Assembly: GCF_001583495.1 (NCBI RefSeq)
Contig: NZ_LQAQ01000034.1
Location: 35,082-99,081 of the forward strand
Direction of reading: 5' to 3'
Length of the DNA: 64,000 bases
Source of the DNA: Flammeovirga sp. SJP92
GTDB lineage: Bacteria > Bacteroidota > Bacteroidia > Cytophagales > Flammeovirgaceae
In this document: in pieces, positions 9,172 to 18,818 of the stretch
Layout: each line of letters starts with the position of its first letter
Position numbering within the stretch: the first letter of the stretch is position 1
Position numbers and translations under genes: made by a program
Notes under the pieces: generated by a model
What the model was told of the DNA's origin: nothing
Database searches by the model: none
Seen by the model: only the letters and a program-made list of their open reading frames with translations

Positions 9172-10254
9172 ATGAGTACACAACGATTACACTCTCTCGA
9201 TGTATTTAGAGGCATTAGTGTGTTATTCTTAATACCATTGCATTGCATGATGATGTATGCAACAGCCGACACATGGAATGAGACCAACCTTGGTTTTATC
9301 ATAAAATGGGTGGAAAGAGGAAGCCCTTCTTTCATGGTGGTTATGGGTATATCTTTTGTTTTTTCAAAACGTCAGAGTTTTAAGGCATTGCTTGTACGTG
9401 GGTTTAAAATACTGGTGATTGGTTACCTCCTGAACACGTTCAAGTTTATTATCCCGATGCTCTTGGGTTTCTTCCCAAATAAATTGATCGTTGCTCATGG
9501 GTTGAATCCAGAGCATCTTGTGGATAATTCTATTCATTTCTTCTTATTGGGAGATATTCTTCAGCTTGCTGGTGTATCATTAATTATCATGAGTTTATGT
9601 GTACCCATTTTCAAGAACAAGTACATGATATTGGGTGTAGCAATGTCAGTTATTCTTTCCTCAAGAGCATTGAGTGGAATACGACTGGGAATTGATGGTT
9701 TTGATTACATGTTGGATCTCTTATGGGGAAATCAATACAATGTTTACTTCCCCGTATTTCCTTGGATGGGCTTTATTTTAATGGGACGATTTGTAGGTGA
9801 ATTGTACATAGAAAATAAAACAAATATTAAAGGCTTCTTCCAAAAAGTGATAATCCTATCAGGAATTACAATAAGCATTGGTGCCCTTCTTTGCTACCTT
9901 GATTATGATTATCACTTTGGAGATTACTATCATCTAGGGCCAGGTGGGATGCTATTATTACTTGGAGTAAATACATCATTTATTTACATTTCTCACCTTA
10001 TTTTTAAAGCCATAAAAAACACTCAATTTTTCCCATTTCTGGTTTATGCAAGTAAAAACGTGACCCTTATCTATTTCCTTCAATGGGTAGTTATTGATTG
10101 GGGAATGGGGCTTTTCGGCTTTGCAACCATGAATCAACAAGGGGTACTAATGATTATTCCGATTTATTCGTTTTTCGTTTTTGCATTATTAATTGTCATT
10201 GATAAAGCAAAAAAAAGCAAACCATCTCTCACGGGAAGATTTGCTTCTCATTAA
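9172..10254 (+). CDS. DUF1624/heparan-glucosaminide acetyltransferase-like membrane protein in siderophore operon
   Basis: The 360-aa polytopic protein has about 9-10 hydrophobic segments. The N-terminus RLHSLDVFRGISVLFLIPLH matches the opening helix of DUF1624 / heparan-alpha-glucosaminide N-acetyltransferase-like membrane proteins. It is the last gene of the operon, 3 bp after the synthetase, and is followed by a terminator at 10441-10470. Such proteins move acyl groups across membranes onto amino sugars; its role here is unknown. It could modify or help export or recycle the siderophore. It is not part of the classic four-enzyme Des pathway. Confidence 0.75.
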   Translation: MSTQRLHSLDVFRGISVLFLIPLHCMMMYATADTWNETNLGFIIKWVERGSPSFMVVMGISFVFSKRQSFKALLVRGFKILVIGYLLNTFKFIIPMLLGFFPNKLIVAHGLNPEHLVDNSIHFFLLGDILQLAGVSLIIMSLCVPIFKNKYMILGVAMSVILSSRALSGIRLGIDGFDYMLDLLWGNQYNVYFPVFPWMGFILMGRFVGELYIENKTNIKGFFQKVIILSGITISIGALLCYLDYDYHFGDYYHLGPGGMLLLLGVNTSFIYISHLIFKAIKNTQFFPFLVYASKNVTLIYFLQWVVIDWGMGLFGFATMNQQGVLMIIPIYSFFVFALLIVIDKAKKSKPSLTGRFASH

Positions 10255-10440
10255 TTTCCTATTAGTACTAAGCCAACAATAATTGATAATTAATTCTAAA
10301 ATATTTTTTGTGAGTATGACGTTAAAAAACGTATGAATAGTAGTCTCTATCTAAAATTTCAAAGCAAGTATTCGCAAAATATTAATAAGAATTAGTATTA
10401 AATAATTATGTCTTAGTTCCTATATAAAGAGTCATACCTA

Positions 10441-10470
10441 AACCTACCTTAATATTTAAGGTGGGTTTTT
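10441..10470 (+). terminator. Intrinsic terminator of the siderophore operon
   Basis: A 12-bp stem (AACCTACCTTAA / TTAAGGTGGGTT, one G-T pair) with a 3-nt loop is followed by TTTTATCTTG on the plus strand. It lies about 190 bp after the last operon gene. The 10255-10558 spacer holds nothing else recognisable apart from a dispersed 17-bp repeat at 10509-10525. Confidence 0.8.
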
Positions 10471-10558
10471 ATCTTGTAAGTGCTAAGTCAAAAATAAATC
10501 ATAGTTCATTTTGAATTTGTACTTAGTACTTCTCAAACTACAACTTTAAAGTTTTACT

Positions 10559-11503
10559 TTAGTAATACCCTTCTTTTTGCTCTAAAGTATAGAATGTTTT
10601 ATTCTGAATAGGATTGTATACCAACAAACAAAGGTCATTTTTGTGCCCATAAAAACATCCGCTTTGAAATACACAATTATTCAGCCTTTTCTGAAAAATA
10701 GGCATTCCAGTATCAATCACTGATAAAATATCTTTTTCTGATTTTATAGAGAAAACTTTTACTTCATTATTTGCCACAATCAATAATTCTGAGAAATCTG
10801 AAGAAAGCTGTACGTCGGTAACTTTTTGAAGGTTCACCTCTCCTACTTTCTTGAGTGTTCCTTTATCCAATTTTGAAGAAATACTATATACTTCTGATTT
10901 TTTAGCACCATAAGTGAAGATAAAGAACTGCTTCAATTTTGGATGGTAAACCATTGCTTTAGCGTCTTTCTTTCCTCTTGGGTAAGAAAACGTTTTGATA
11001 GACGGCACAGTAAATTGATCTTTTATATCTCCTTCCGCAATAGAATAAACCTGTATACTTTTCCTTTTTCGCTTTGGATCCCCGATATCACCAATGTGCA
11101 ACGTATTTTCATAATTCGATATTCCCTGCCACCCAAAAGACGTACTTCTGACGAAGATTTTATCTTTTGTTTTTCCTGTTTTAGGATTTATCAAAAACAA
11201 ATAGGGCTCATTCTCAGATTTTGTCTGAATCCAAAAAGATTTCAGGTTTTCCGAATAAACCATTCCAGTAACATTCTTCTTTTTAAAGTCTAATTCCTGC
11301 TTATGGATAGTCTTATAAGTTATTTTTTTAGGAAGCTCGTTTTTATTTTCTATTGATTTACAACTAAATAAATTGAGTCCCAAAGAAATAGTGATGATTA
11401 TGTAAAGTGAATATTTCAATTTAGTACGGTAGTAAGTATTATTATAGTGTATGCTCAAATTTACCTGCTTTCTGAGGGAGATGTAAATATCATAATCATA
11501 CAT
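10559..11503 (-). CDS. Lipoprotein of unknown function, possible beta-propeller
   Basis: The 314-aa frame carries a lipoprotein signal well inside its N-terminus: LKYSLYIIITISLGLNLF followed by a cysteine (FSCKS) near residue 49. Translation may begin at a downstream TTG (LKYSLY) rather than at 11503. The rest has short repeating strand-rich blocks (TGMVYSENLKSFWIQT, DAKAMVYHPKLKQFFIFT, TDVQLSSDFSELLIV) that look like propeller blades. It stands alone, convergent with the siderophore operon. No function recognised. Confidence 0.7.
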   Translation of the reverse strand: MYDYDIYISLRKQVNLSIHYNNTYYRTKLKYSLYIIITISLGLNLFSCKSIENKNELPKKITYKTIHKQELDFKKKNVTGMVYSENLKSFWIQTKSENEPYLFLINPKTGKTKDKIFVRSTSFGWQGISNYENTLHIGDIGDPKRKRKSIQVYSIAEGDIKDQFTVPSIKTFSYPRGKKDAKAMVYHPKLKQFFIFTYGAKKSEVYSISSKLDKGTLKKVGEVNLQKVTDVQLSSDFSELLIVANNEVKVFSIKSEKDILSVIDTGMPIFQKRLNNCVFQSGCFYGHKNDLCLLVYNPIQNKTFYTLEQKEGYY

Positions 11504-11721
11504 TTAGAAAGATTAAGATAGATTGTGATATAGTAAAAAATACAACATCAAAACTGACTTTTTTTAACAAAAACTTTTCAATTTCAATGGATTTATATTA
11601 ATCACGTTATCAGAGCGATAAGTTTACTAAATTTCAATAAAATAGGTGATAATTTTCTATCTTTTGAATAAAAGAAGACTTATATTAAAAACTGCAAAAT
11701 TTATGTGGAATATTTTGTTTC

Positions 11722-11784
11722 TAAAGTAAGTTATCTTTACTTTACCTATAGATTCAGTAGAGTAATACTTTTCACCTGAATCTA
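11722..11784 (+). promoter_or_regulatory. Two consecutive hairpins in the leader of the sulfhydrylase gene
   Basis: Hairpin 1: TAAAGTAA (11722-11729) pairs with TTACTTTA (11737-11744). Hairpin 2: TAGATTCAG (11749-11757) pairs with CTGAATCTA (11776-11784). They end 45 bp before the start of a methionine-pathway gene. They do not match SAM-I or SAM-II riboswitch cores that I know. A leader control element is possible but unproven. The rest of the 11504-11829 spacer holds nothing recognisable. Confidence 0.3.
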
Positions 11785-11826
11785 CACTAATTCATACAAG
11801 TTGTTTATTTAAAAAATAGATACTAA

Positions 11827-13146
<1,320 letters not shown>

Positions 13147-13161
13147 GGAATTATTAGCTAT

Positions 13162-13204
13162 AAAAAACTCCCAATTTCTCGATGTTAGAAATTGGGAGTT
13201 TTTT
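13162..13204 (+). terminator. Bidirectional intrinsic terminator after metY
   Basis: A perfect 17-bp inverted repeat (AAAAAACTCCCAATTTC and its complement, loop 13179-13187) is flanked by A and T tracts. It lies between the convergent sulfhydrylase gene (ends 13146) and the holin-like gene (ends 13218), and can terminate both. Confidence 0.93.
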
Positions 13205-13217
13205 TATTACTTCTTTT

Positions 13218-13586
13218 CTAGTCTCTTTTCACTCCAAAAAGACTGTCTAAAAAAGTCAACACTGTTGAATATACTAAACTGAAAATGAATGACATTAACA
13301 ATCCTCCTGTTCCAAATCCATTAATCAGTGAACCTGCCCAATAGAACATCAAAGCATTGATGACCAATAGAAAAAGACCTAATGTCAAAACCGTAATAGG
13401 TAAAGTCAAAAGGGTTAAAATTGGTTTTACAATGGCATTCATAAAACCGATGGCTAAAGCGGCCCAAATTGCTGTCCCATAATTTGTCAAATGAACACCT
13501 GAACTTGGTGCAATCCACTGGAAGAAGCCTGCACATGCCCAAACAGCTATGGCAGATACTAAGATTCGAATGATAAAGTCTTTCAT
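13218..13586 (-). CDS. Phage-holin-family (PF04020-like) membrane protein
   Basis: A 122-aa protein with four predicted membrane helices, containing VHLTNYGTAIWAALAIGFMN and AIVKPILTLLTLPITVLTLG, the hallmark of the widespread DUF360/phage-holin-4 family (mycobacterial-type superfamily IV). Despite the name these are ordinary chromosomal membrane proteins; the function is unknown. Monocistronic, sharing a terminator with metY. Confidence 0.85.
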   Translation of the reverse strand: MKDFIIRILVSAIAVWACAGFFQWIAPSSGVHLTNYGTAIWAALAIGFMNAIVKPILTLLTLPITVLTLGLFLLVINALMFYWAGSLINGFGTGGLLMSFIFSLVYSTVLTFLDSLFGVKRD

Positions 13587-13668
13587 ATTTTAAATTTTAA
13601 TTAGATTCTAATTTATTTCTTTAAAAAGTCATTCCTAAAATAACACAAAACTGCGACTCTTGTCATTA

Positions 13669-14355
13669 TTAGGAATTATTAATCTTGAATTGCTCTTCAA
13701 TATCACAATATTTGAGGTTTATCAAATTATGATTTTCTAAGATTTCTACCTTAAAACTTGATGCGTAAGCTGCATCTTCTGTTGGAAACCAAGTTCCTTT
13801 TTTCTCATTATTAATGCAAATAAACAAGCCTTCGGGATCACCTACAGCACAAAAACGTTGAAACGAACCATCATAAATTGGCAACTCTGACGAATTAATA
13901 TTCACTAAGGATTGATACACTTTTTCAATGTTTTTTGAAGGTACTCCTATTTCGGAAATAGAAATTACAGCTGCAGCATTGAAAGTATCATGTGGGTTTC
14001 CTTTCACATCTTCTCTACCAATAAGCTCCACAATATTTTGATCTTTATCATAAAAGTAAATGGCTTTTGCTTTCCAAGCAGAAAAGTCTTGAATATCTGA
14101 TGTTCCTTCTTTTAATATAGTGACTCTTTTCTTTAACCAGGAAACAGCCTGTTCTACTAATTCAAAAGGAATATTTAAAGCAAAATGATAAGGTTTACTT
14201 GCTTGAGATTGTTCCAAAACCAGTTCAGACTGCCCTATTTGAAAAGCTATAGTTTCTGCCTCTTTATAAAGTTCCTGAAATCCTAAAGTGTCTTTATAAA
14301 AAAGGTATTGTTCCTCTAAATATGGGGTTTTAAGATAGAGCTTTTTGATTTTCAT
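13669..14355 (-). CDS. Glyoxalase/VOC superfamily protein
   Basis: The 228-aa protein starts KIKKLYLKTPYLEEQYLFYK, the first strand-helix of a vicinal-oxygen-chelate module. It continues to IYFYDKDQNIVELIGRE near residue 115, which closes a first betaalphabetabetabeta repeat. The C-terminal half (ISEIGVPSKNIEKVYQSLVN ... CAVGDPEGLFICINNEK) is a second module. Metal ligands are not all obvious. Substrate unknown; no operon partners. Confidence 0.8.
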   Translation of the reverse strand: MKIKKLYLKTPYLEEQYLFYKDTLGFQELYKEAETIAFQIGQSELVLEQSQASKPYHFALNIPFELVEQAVSWLKKRVTILKEGTSDIQDFSAWKAKAIYFYDKDQNIVELIGREDVKGNPHDTFNAAAVISISEIGVPSKNIEKVYQSLVNINSSELPIYDGSFQRFCAVGDPEGLFICINNEKKGTWFPTEDAAYASSFKVEILENHNLINLKYCDIEEQFKINNS

Positions 14356-14475
14356 ATGGATAGATTGATATTAAAATGCTCATCTAAGTTACTCCCTAAT
14401 GGGATAAGAAAAAAGAGCTTTTATCAAAAGATTCTTTGTATGTCTCTACTCTCAAATGGTTTCCATTTTTAATTA

Positions 14476-14832
14476 CTAATCCACCTTTTTCTCTATAGGT
14501 TTCGAAAGCGTAAAGTTCCCCTTTAAGTCTCGGTATACTTTCCCAGTCCAAACCGAATTGTCTTCCAATGAAAAAATCACTTCATAATTCATACCTTGGA
14601 CCACTTGACTTTTTGCAGAAATGATCTCTTTTAGAGAAGCTGGTTTATCCATTGTAGAAATAATAAAATTGACCGCTTCTTTTACTTCTGGTGTGATGGA
14701 CGAATCTGACCATCCTCCAACTAAAGGAACTTGTTTTTCCATCTGATTTTTTGAAGTATCTTTATTTGAATTATCGCAAGAAAAGAGCATTAGTGATACT
14801 GTTAATGAAAGAAATAGTGTTTTTGTCTTCAT
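14476..14832 (-). CDS. Small lipoprotein of unknown function
   Basis: The start at 14832 (MKTKTLFLSLTVSLMLFSC) was chosen because it gives a clean lipoprotein signal with lipobox LFSC; an upstream ATG at 14883 would add an unlikely 17-residue extension. The mature part of the 118-aa product is about 100 residues (VPLVGGWSDSSITPEVKEAV ... VIFSLEDNSVWTGKVYRDL). The GGWS and periodic AVNFIIS pattern recall cystatin-like proteins, but this is only a suggestion. Confidence 0.7.
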   Translation of the reverse strand: MKTKTLFLSLTVSLMLFSCDNSNKDTSKNQMEKQVPLVGGWSDSSITPEVKEAVNFIISTMDKPASLKEIISAKSQVVQGMNYEVIFSLEDNSVWTGKVYRDLKGNFTLSKPIEKKVD

Positions 14833-14952
14833 TGTATATAGATTTTTGTTGTTTTGTTTTATGATTAAAACATCTTTTCTCAATTTAAGCCCTTTCCTCT
14901 AGATTTACTATAAAAGCATGTTTGAAACACCTCTTATGCCCTGAGTTCTATT

Positions 14953-15525
14953 TCAAAATTCATTTTTTAACTTGTGGAAACCTTTTGAAGACCAACAAGA
15001 ACATTCCATATTTTTTCTTTGTAAAACTCCCTCCTTTTTCAAAGCCCACTTTCCCTCATTTAGGTTTGGATAACAAGGAATCATATCTGAAATTGCTATC
15101 TCTAAGTCATTATTTTCTTTTTTCAGAGCTTCTAAAGGTACCTTACGTTTTATACGTTGCTGTTCTAAATTCTCTTCTGTATTTTCTTTCTCTGGAAAAA
15201 AGGTGATATTTTTTCCTCTGTCAACTTCATAATGACCTATCACCTCACCTTTACACCCACCCGAAGCATAAAAATATTTGAAAATGCCATTTTCTTTAAG
15301 GTGTAATATCGAACTACTTTCCCCTTCATTTAAAACATATACTTTTTCCTGAGCATCTGCTGTATAAGATAGGGTAATGATGGAAGCTATAAGTATTGAA
15401 ATTTTTATATTTTGGAATCGAAGTCCATAATAAGTAATCAGTTTATTAACTCTTTTAATGAATCTATTTCCCAATAAGATGGTTTTGTTTTTTTCTAGAC
15501 CTTGTATTGTTTGCTCGAAATCCAT
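14953..15525 (-). CDS. Hypothetical protein with internal hydrophobic segment
   Basis: The 190-aa frame starts with a charged 35-residue stretch, then a hydrophobic segment NIKISILIASIITLSYTADA followed by a likely periplasmic domain with Cys pairs (GGCKGEVIGHYEVD, CSCWSSKGFH). The hydrophobic part looks like a signal peptide, so the true start could lie further in at a non-ATG codon; no in-frame ATG exists there. No family recognised. Confidence 0.55.
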   Translation of the reverse strand: MDFEQTIQGLEKNKTILLGNRFIKRVNKLITYYGLRFQNIKISILIASIITLSYTADAQEKVYVLNEGESSSILHLKENGIFKYFYASGGCKGEVIGHYEVDRGKNITFFPEKENTEENLEQQRIKRKVPLEALKKENNDLEIAISDMIPCYPNLNEGKWALKKEGVLQRKNMECSCWSSKGFHKLKNEF

Positions 15526-15566
15526 AGTTCAATTGCTTCAAGTAGATAAATAGTACATCTCTATAT

Positions 15567-15983
15567 TTATTCAATTTGTTCCTTTCCCAAAGTTAGGCAT
15601 AACTCTATATTCTTTTGAGTTCCACTTTTTCTTTTTGGGCTTGAATTAAAGTCTTTCGCTATAAAGTGAGTACAATTTTCTATGGCATAACGATCTCTAG
15701 CTTCATCATCTTCAAAACTTCCAATAACCTTCCATTGGCTTACTTTTGTTCTGTATCTATCGGGAATATATCTAGGTTGCTCTCCAATATGAAGTACTGT
15801 TACATTAGGAGTTTCTGACTTTAAATATTCCATAATTAAGGTGTCAACTCCACGAAAATCACAGACAATAAACTCAACACCTTTATTAAATACCAATTCT
15901 TGTAAAGGTTTCAAATATAAAACCTCAAATTCTGAAAACTTGATATTTCCATTACCAAAAATATATACTTTCATGTTTGCCAT
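15567..15983 (-). CDS. Rossmann-like small protein of unknown function
   Basis: The 138-aa product begins MKVYIFGNGNIKFSEFEVLY and has EFIVCDFRGVDTLIMEYL near residue 38 and NCTHFIAKDFNSSPKRKSGT near 105. The pattern (strand-Gly-helix, DxRGVD, terminal SGT with polar loop) is like SLOG-type nucleotide-binding domains, in which a glycine-rich loop and a conserved acidic residue bind nucleotide-like ligands. Function and ligand unknown. It follows the MarR set on the same strand with a 36-bp gap. Confidence 0.6.
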   Translation of the reverse strand: MANMKVYIFGNGNIKFSEFEVLYLKPLQELVFNKGVEFIVCDFRGVDTLIMEYLKSETPNVTVLHIGEQPRYIPDRYRTKVSQWKVIGSFEDDEARDRYAIENCTHFIAKDFNSSPKRKSGTQKNIELCLTLGKEQIE

Positions 15984-16019
15984 TAAGATGGATGATGGCC
16001 TAAAATTTGAAACAACATA

Positions 16020-16586
16020 TTACCCTTCAAATTCATCACAATCAATTCTAATTTCGTCCCCTTTTAGTTTACTGTTCAATAGGTTACAGTGATGATTTTC
16101 TTTTTTATCTCCACTGTAATATTTACAGTTGTAGCAGGTTCTTTGTACCTGAATGATGCCTTTTTGATTTAATTGAAAAATCAATTTTGACAACGTATCA
16201 AATATATTGGCTAGTTCCTGTTCGTTGAAAGAGGATAACTCTTTATTAAATACATCTGCGTATCCGGAAAGTTGTTGCACTAAGTCTTCACCTGATGAAG
16301 TCACCAATAAATTATATCTTCGGTTATCTGTTGGGGAATAATCCTTTTCTAAGTATTCTTTCTTTATCAATACTCTTACAGCATCACTAATAGTGGCTTT
16401 TGTAACATTAAATTCCTTGGCGAGATAGCTCACATTACAAATTTCTCTTTTGTGTTTTGCTACAAATAAAAGAATCTGAATCTGTATGGGACTTATACCA
16501 TATGTTTTCGCTTTTTCCCAAAGTAATGCTTTTAAGGCTTCTGAAAGTCTTTCTAATCCGTTGACTATTTTTGATTCTATATTCAA
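16020..16586 (-). CDS. MarR-family regulator with C-terminal four-cysteine tail
   Basis: The 188-aa protein has a MarR winged helix: YGISPIQIQILLFVAKHKRE, then recognition region VSYLAKEFNVTKATISDAVR and wing SPTDNRRYNLLVT (about residues 30-115). After the dimer helices a tail carries Cys151, Cys154, Cys167 and Cys183 (CYNCKYY, HHCNLL, RIDCDEF). Four cysteines in this spacing could hold an Fe-S cluster or zinc, so a redox or metal input is plausible. A TTAGGATTCCTAA-like site lies 39 bp upstream of the start, suggesting autoregulation, and the same motif precedes two nearby genes. Confidence 0.88.
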   Translation of the reverse strand: MNIESKIVNGLERLSEALKALLWEKAKTYGISPIQIQILLFVAKHKREICNVSYLAKEFNVTKATISDAVRVLIKKEYLEKDYSPTDNRRYNLLVTSSGEDLVQQLSGYADVFNKELSSFNEQELANIFDTLSKLIFQLNQKGIIQVQRTCYNCKYYSGDKKENHHCNLLNSKLKGDEIRIDCDEFEG

Positions 16587-16624
16587 AACTGATTTACAAT
16601 TAAAAAATTAGGACTGCCATAAAG

Positions 16625-16637
16625 TTAGCAATCCTAA
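16625..16637. promoter_or_regulatory. Putative MarR operator (autoregulatory copy)
   Basis: TTAGCAATCCTAA, an 11/13 match to the TTAGGATTCCTAA sites at 18503 and 18819, 39 bp upstream of the MarR start. A further half-site TTAGGA lies at about 16608. Confidence 0.5.
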
Positions 16638-16647
16638 TTTTGATTTA

Positions 16648-16929
16648 CTAATTGCAACCTTCCATCTCAATGATGAAATATCCTTTTTGATTAATTTCTT
16701 CCTCCCATTCAGGTTTTAATGATTCAATGTGACATAGCCTGCATTGTTTAGAGGAAAGCGGTTGTCCTTCTTGTCCTTTTAATTTTAGATAAGCTTTACC
16801 ATAATTATAAATATGCTCTGGATCAGTAATTTCTACCGGAGCAATAATATCAAAATGCATCGTATTGCCGTCTTTTTTTGTGACATAAGTGTCCCAAACA
16901 TTGACATTGCTTTGAATTACTTCTTCCAT
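16648..16929 (-). CDS. DUF2024 family protein
   Basis: The 93-aa product matches DUF2024: VNVWDTYVTKKDGNTMHFDI at residues 9-28, YNYGKAYLKLKGQEG in the middle, and the CRLCHIE Cys-x-x-Cys-His motif near residue 63. Structures of this family exist but its function is unknown. It lies 61 bp upstream of the MarR gene and downstream of two paralogous secreted proteins, probably one transcription unit. Confidence 0.85.
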   Translation of the reverse strand: MEEVIQSNVNVWDTYVTKKDGNTMHFDIIAPVEITDPEHIYNYGKAYLKLKGQEGQPLSSKQCRLCHIESLKPEWEEEINQKGYFIIEMEGCN

Positions 16930-17000
16930 TTTTTTAGTTGTTTTTCGGTTGAAAATATTAAACTCTATTACAAAGTATTGAGTATGAAAAGAAAATTTAA

Positions 17001-17735
17001 TTATTGACTTTGAAATGGGAGTGATAAATCTTTTGATAAAATTCCATAGACTTCATAAACACCCAACATTGGCAACTCTGAATCTGACGTATTGACTTGC
17101 ATACGAGCAGTAACTGCATCAAAATTGAAATTGGTTTTATGATTTATAAAAGCCACAGGAATTACAACCGATATACTCTTTCCTTCTGTCACTACTTGAT
17201 AACCTGGAGAATCCATATACATTGGCATTCCAGTATTGGTGGGTGGCAGAGTAACATTTGGGGCATCGACCTCAAACTGTTTAACTGACAAACCTCCTTT
17301 TACCCTTGGATCACTCACCAACAAAACCCAGTGAGGGTGCCAAACAACTCCATCATTTGTATAATTCTTATCGTTGTTTTCATCCCAAAGTGGAGTATCA
17401 TCAAAATCAGGATGCGAAGTCAATGCCATGGCCACGATTCCTTCTTCGATCCCAAAACCTATATCCTCGCTTTTTAGTGACGTCGGAAAAACATAAGCAA
17501 ACACTGGTGCCTCATCCAATTGTCCAATGGCTATTGGTATTGTTTCTCCTGCCACACCTTGAACTTCCATAGACATCACAATTTGTTCTAAATCTTCATT
17601 ATAGAAAGCAGAAGCTGACGTTATACTAAAGTTCTCATTCACTTCAGTCTCTCCATGAATATCTTTTTCATTAGAACATGAAAAAAATGCTAGACCTAAA
17701 ATCAATCCTACTATTCTTCTGTAATACGTTTTCAT
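17001..17735 (-). CDS. Secreted lipoprotein, tandem paralogue 2 of an unrecognised family
   Basis: The start at 17735 (MKTYYRRIVGLILGLAFFSC) gives a lipoprotein signal with lipobox FFSC; the longer frame to 17846 overlaps the upstream gene and is rejected. The 244-aa product shares long near-identical blocks with the upstream gene: LTSHPDFDDTPLWDENND, VWHPHWVLL, VTLPPTNTGMPMYMDSPGY and FNFDAVTARMQVN. The conserved Asp/His/Trp clusters suggest a metal- or ligand-binding beta-sandwich. I do not recognise the family. It is only 10 bp downstream of its paralogue. Confidence 0.75.
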   Translation of the reverse strand: MKTYYRRIVGLILGLAFFSCSNEKDIHGETEVNENFSITSASAFYNEDLEQIVMSMEVQGVAGETIPIAIGQLDEAPVFAYVFPTSLKSEDIGFGIEEGIVAMALTSHPDFDDTPLWDENNDKNYTNDGVVWHPHWVLLVSDPRVKGGLSVKQFEVDAPNVTLPPTNTGMPMYMDSPGYQVVTEGKSISVVIPVAFINHKTNFNFDAVTARMQVNTSDSELPMLGVYEVYGILSKDLSLPFQSQ

Positions 17736-17745
17736 AATGACCACT

Positions 17746-18483
17746 TTATAGATTATTACTAACTGTAAAAGGCAAAGACAAATCTCCAGAAGCGATTGAA
17801 TACACAGCATAAACGCCAAGCATAGGATAGTTTGCATTGGAAGCATTGACCTGCATATAAGCAGTCACAGCGTCAAAATTAAACTGTGTTTTATGACTCA
17901 TTCGATACGCTGGTACAACAACTCTAACTTCATTTTCTTTGGTGATGACGGGATAACCTGGGGAATCCATATACATCGGCATTCCAGGATTTGTAGGTGG
18001 CAGGGTAACATTCTTGTCATCAGGATTAAATTGTTTTACCGCCAATCCACCTGAAACTCTGGTATCCTCTGTCAGAACTACCCAGTGGGGATGCCAAATC
18101 ACACCATCATTTGCATAATTTCTATCATTGTTTTCATCCCATAACGGAGTGTCATCAAAATCAGGATGTGAAGTCAATGCTAAAGCTACAATCCCTTCAG
18201 TTGTGCTAAACCCCACATCTTCCGGTTTTAAAGTGGTTGGAAAAACGTACCCCAAAACTGGGGCACCATCCATTTTTCCAAAAGCTGAAGGAGTTGAATT
18301 GCCTGCCAAACCTTCCGTTTCAATCGTGAAAATAAGTTGGCTTAATCGGCTATCAAAAACCACAGATACATCAGTAATTTTTAGATCAGGACTATTTTTA
18401 AAGTTGGGATCTTCATTTTGTCCTTGAGCAAATACTGATAATGTAAAAATGAAGAGAAGAAGAAAACTTGCTAATTGTTTCAT
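17746..18483 (-). CDS. Secreted protein, tandem paralogue 1 of an unrecognised family
   Basis: The 245-aa product has a cleavable signal peptide (LASFLLLFIFTLSVFAQGQ) and the same core as its neighbour at 17001: VFPTTLKPEDVGFSTTEGIV, LTSHPDFDDTPLWDENND, WHPHWVVLTEDTRVSGG and FNFDAVTAYMQVN. The two differ mainly in anchoring: this one lacks a lipobox and should be periplasmic or secreted, the other is lipid-anchored. A perfect TTAGGATTCCTAA operator lies 20 bp upstream of its start, placing it under the nearby MarR regulator. Confidence 0.78.
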   Translation of the reverse strand: MKQLASFLLLFIFTLSVFAQGQNEDPNFKNSPDLKITDVSVVFDSRLSQLIFTIETEGLAGNSTPSAFGKMDGAPVLGYVFPTTLKPEDVGFSTTEGIVALALTSHPDFDDTPLWDENNDRNYANDGVIWHPHWVVLTEDTRVSGGLAVKQFNPDDKNVTLPPTNPGMPMYMDSPGYPVITKENEVRVVVPAYRMSHKTQFNFDAVTAYMQVNASNANYPMLGVYAVYSIASGDLSLPFTVSNNL

Positions 18484-18502
18484 AAAAAATAGATTTTTTA
18501 AA

Positions 18503-18515
18503 TTAGGATTCCTAA
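18503..18515. promoter_or_regulatory. Putative MarR operator before paralogue 1
   Basis: TTAGGATTCCTAA, a near-perfect 13-bp dyad, 20 bp upstream of the ATG at 18483. A matching 12/13 copy precedes the next gene upstream. Confidence 0.6.
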
Positions 18516-18537
18516 CTTTTTGTATTAAAAAAATAGA

Positions 18538-18771
18538 TTAAGATTTAACATCTTCTAGAGAAGCACCAAAATTGATGTGGAGAACATTTCCATTTGGTGT
18601 AACCAAAGCTGGGACGGATTTCACACCTGCTTTTTCTGCATTCTCAATTTTACCTCTTTCCTCTCCTAGGTGAACGACTTCTACCTTTTCAGACCCAATC
18701 AAATGGATAAGATCTTGTTCTGCACTTACACAAACTGGACAACCTGCGTGATAAAAAATTGACTTACTCAT
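18538..18771 (-). CDS. Small glutaredoxin/thioredoxin-like protein (CPVC)
   Basis: The 77-aa protein has an N-terminal redox motif GCPVC at residues 10-14 and a cis-proline strand KSVPALVTPNG near residue 52, the minimal thioredoxin/glutaredoxin fold. No signal peptide, so cytosolic. It is the first gene of the MarR-linked group; an operator-like dyad lies 48 bp upstream. Together with a Cys-tailed regulator this points to a thiol or electrophile response, an inference from context. Confidence 0.8.
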   Translation of the reverse strand: MSKSIFYHAGCPVCVSAEQDLIHLIGSEKVEVVHLGEERGKIENAEKAGVKSVPALVTPNGNVLHINFGASLEDVKS

Positions 18772-18818
18772 TTTATTAAAATTTAGAGTGTTAAGCGATA
18801 TTGCTGATGTAAATATAA

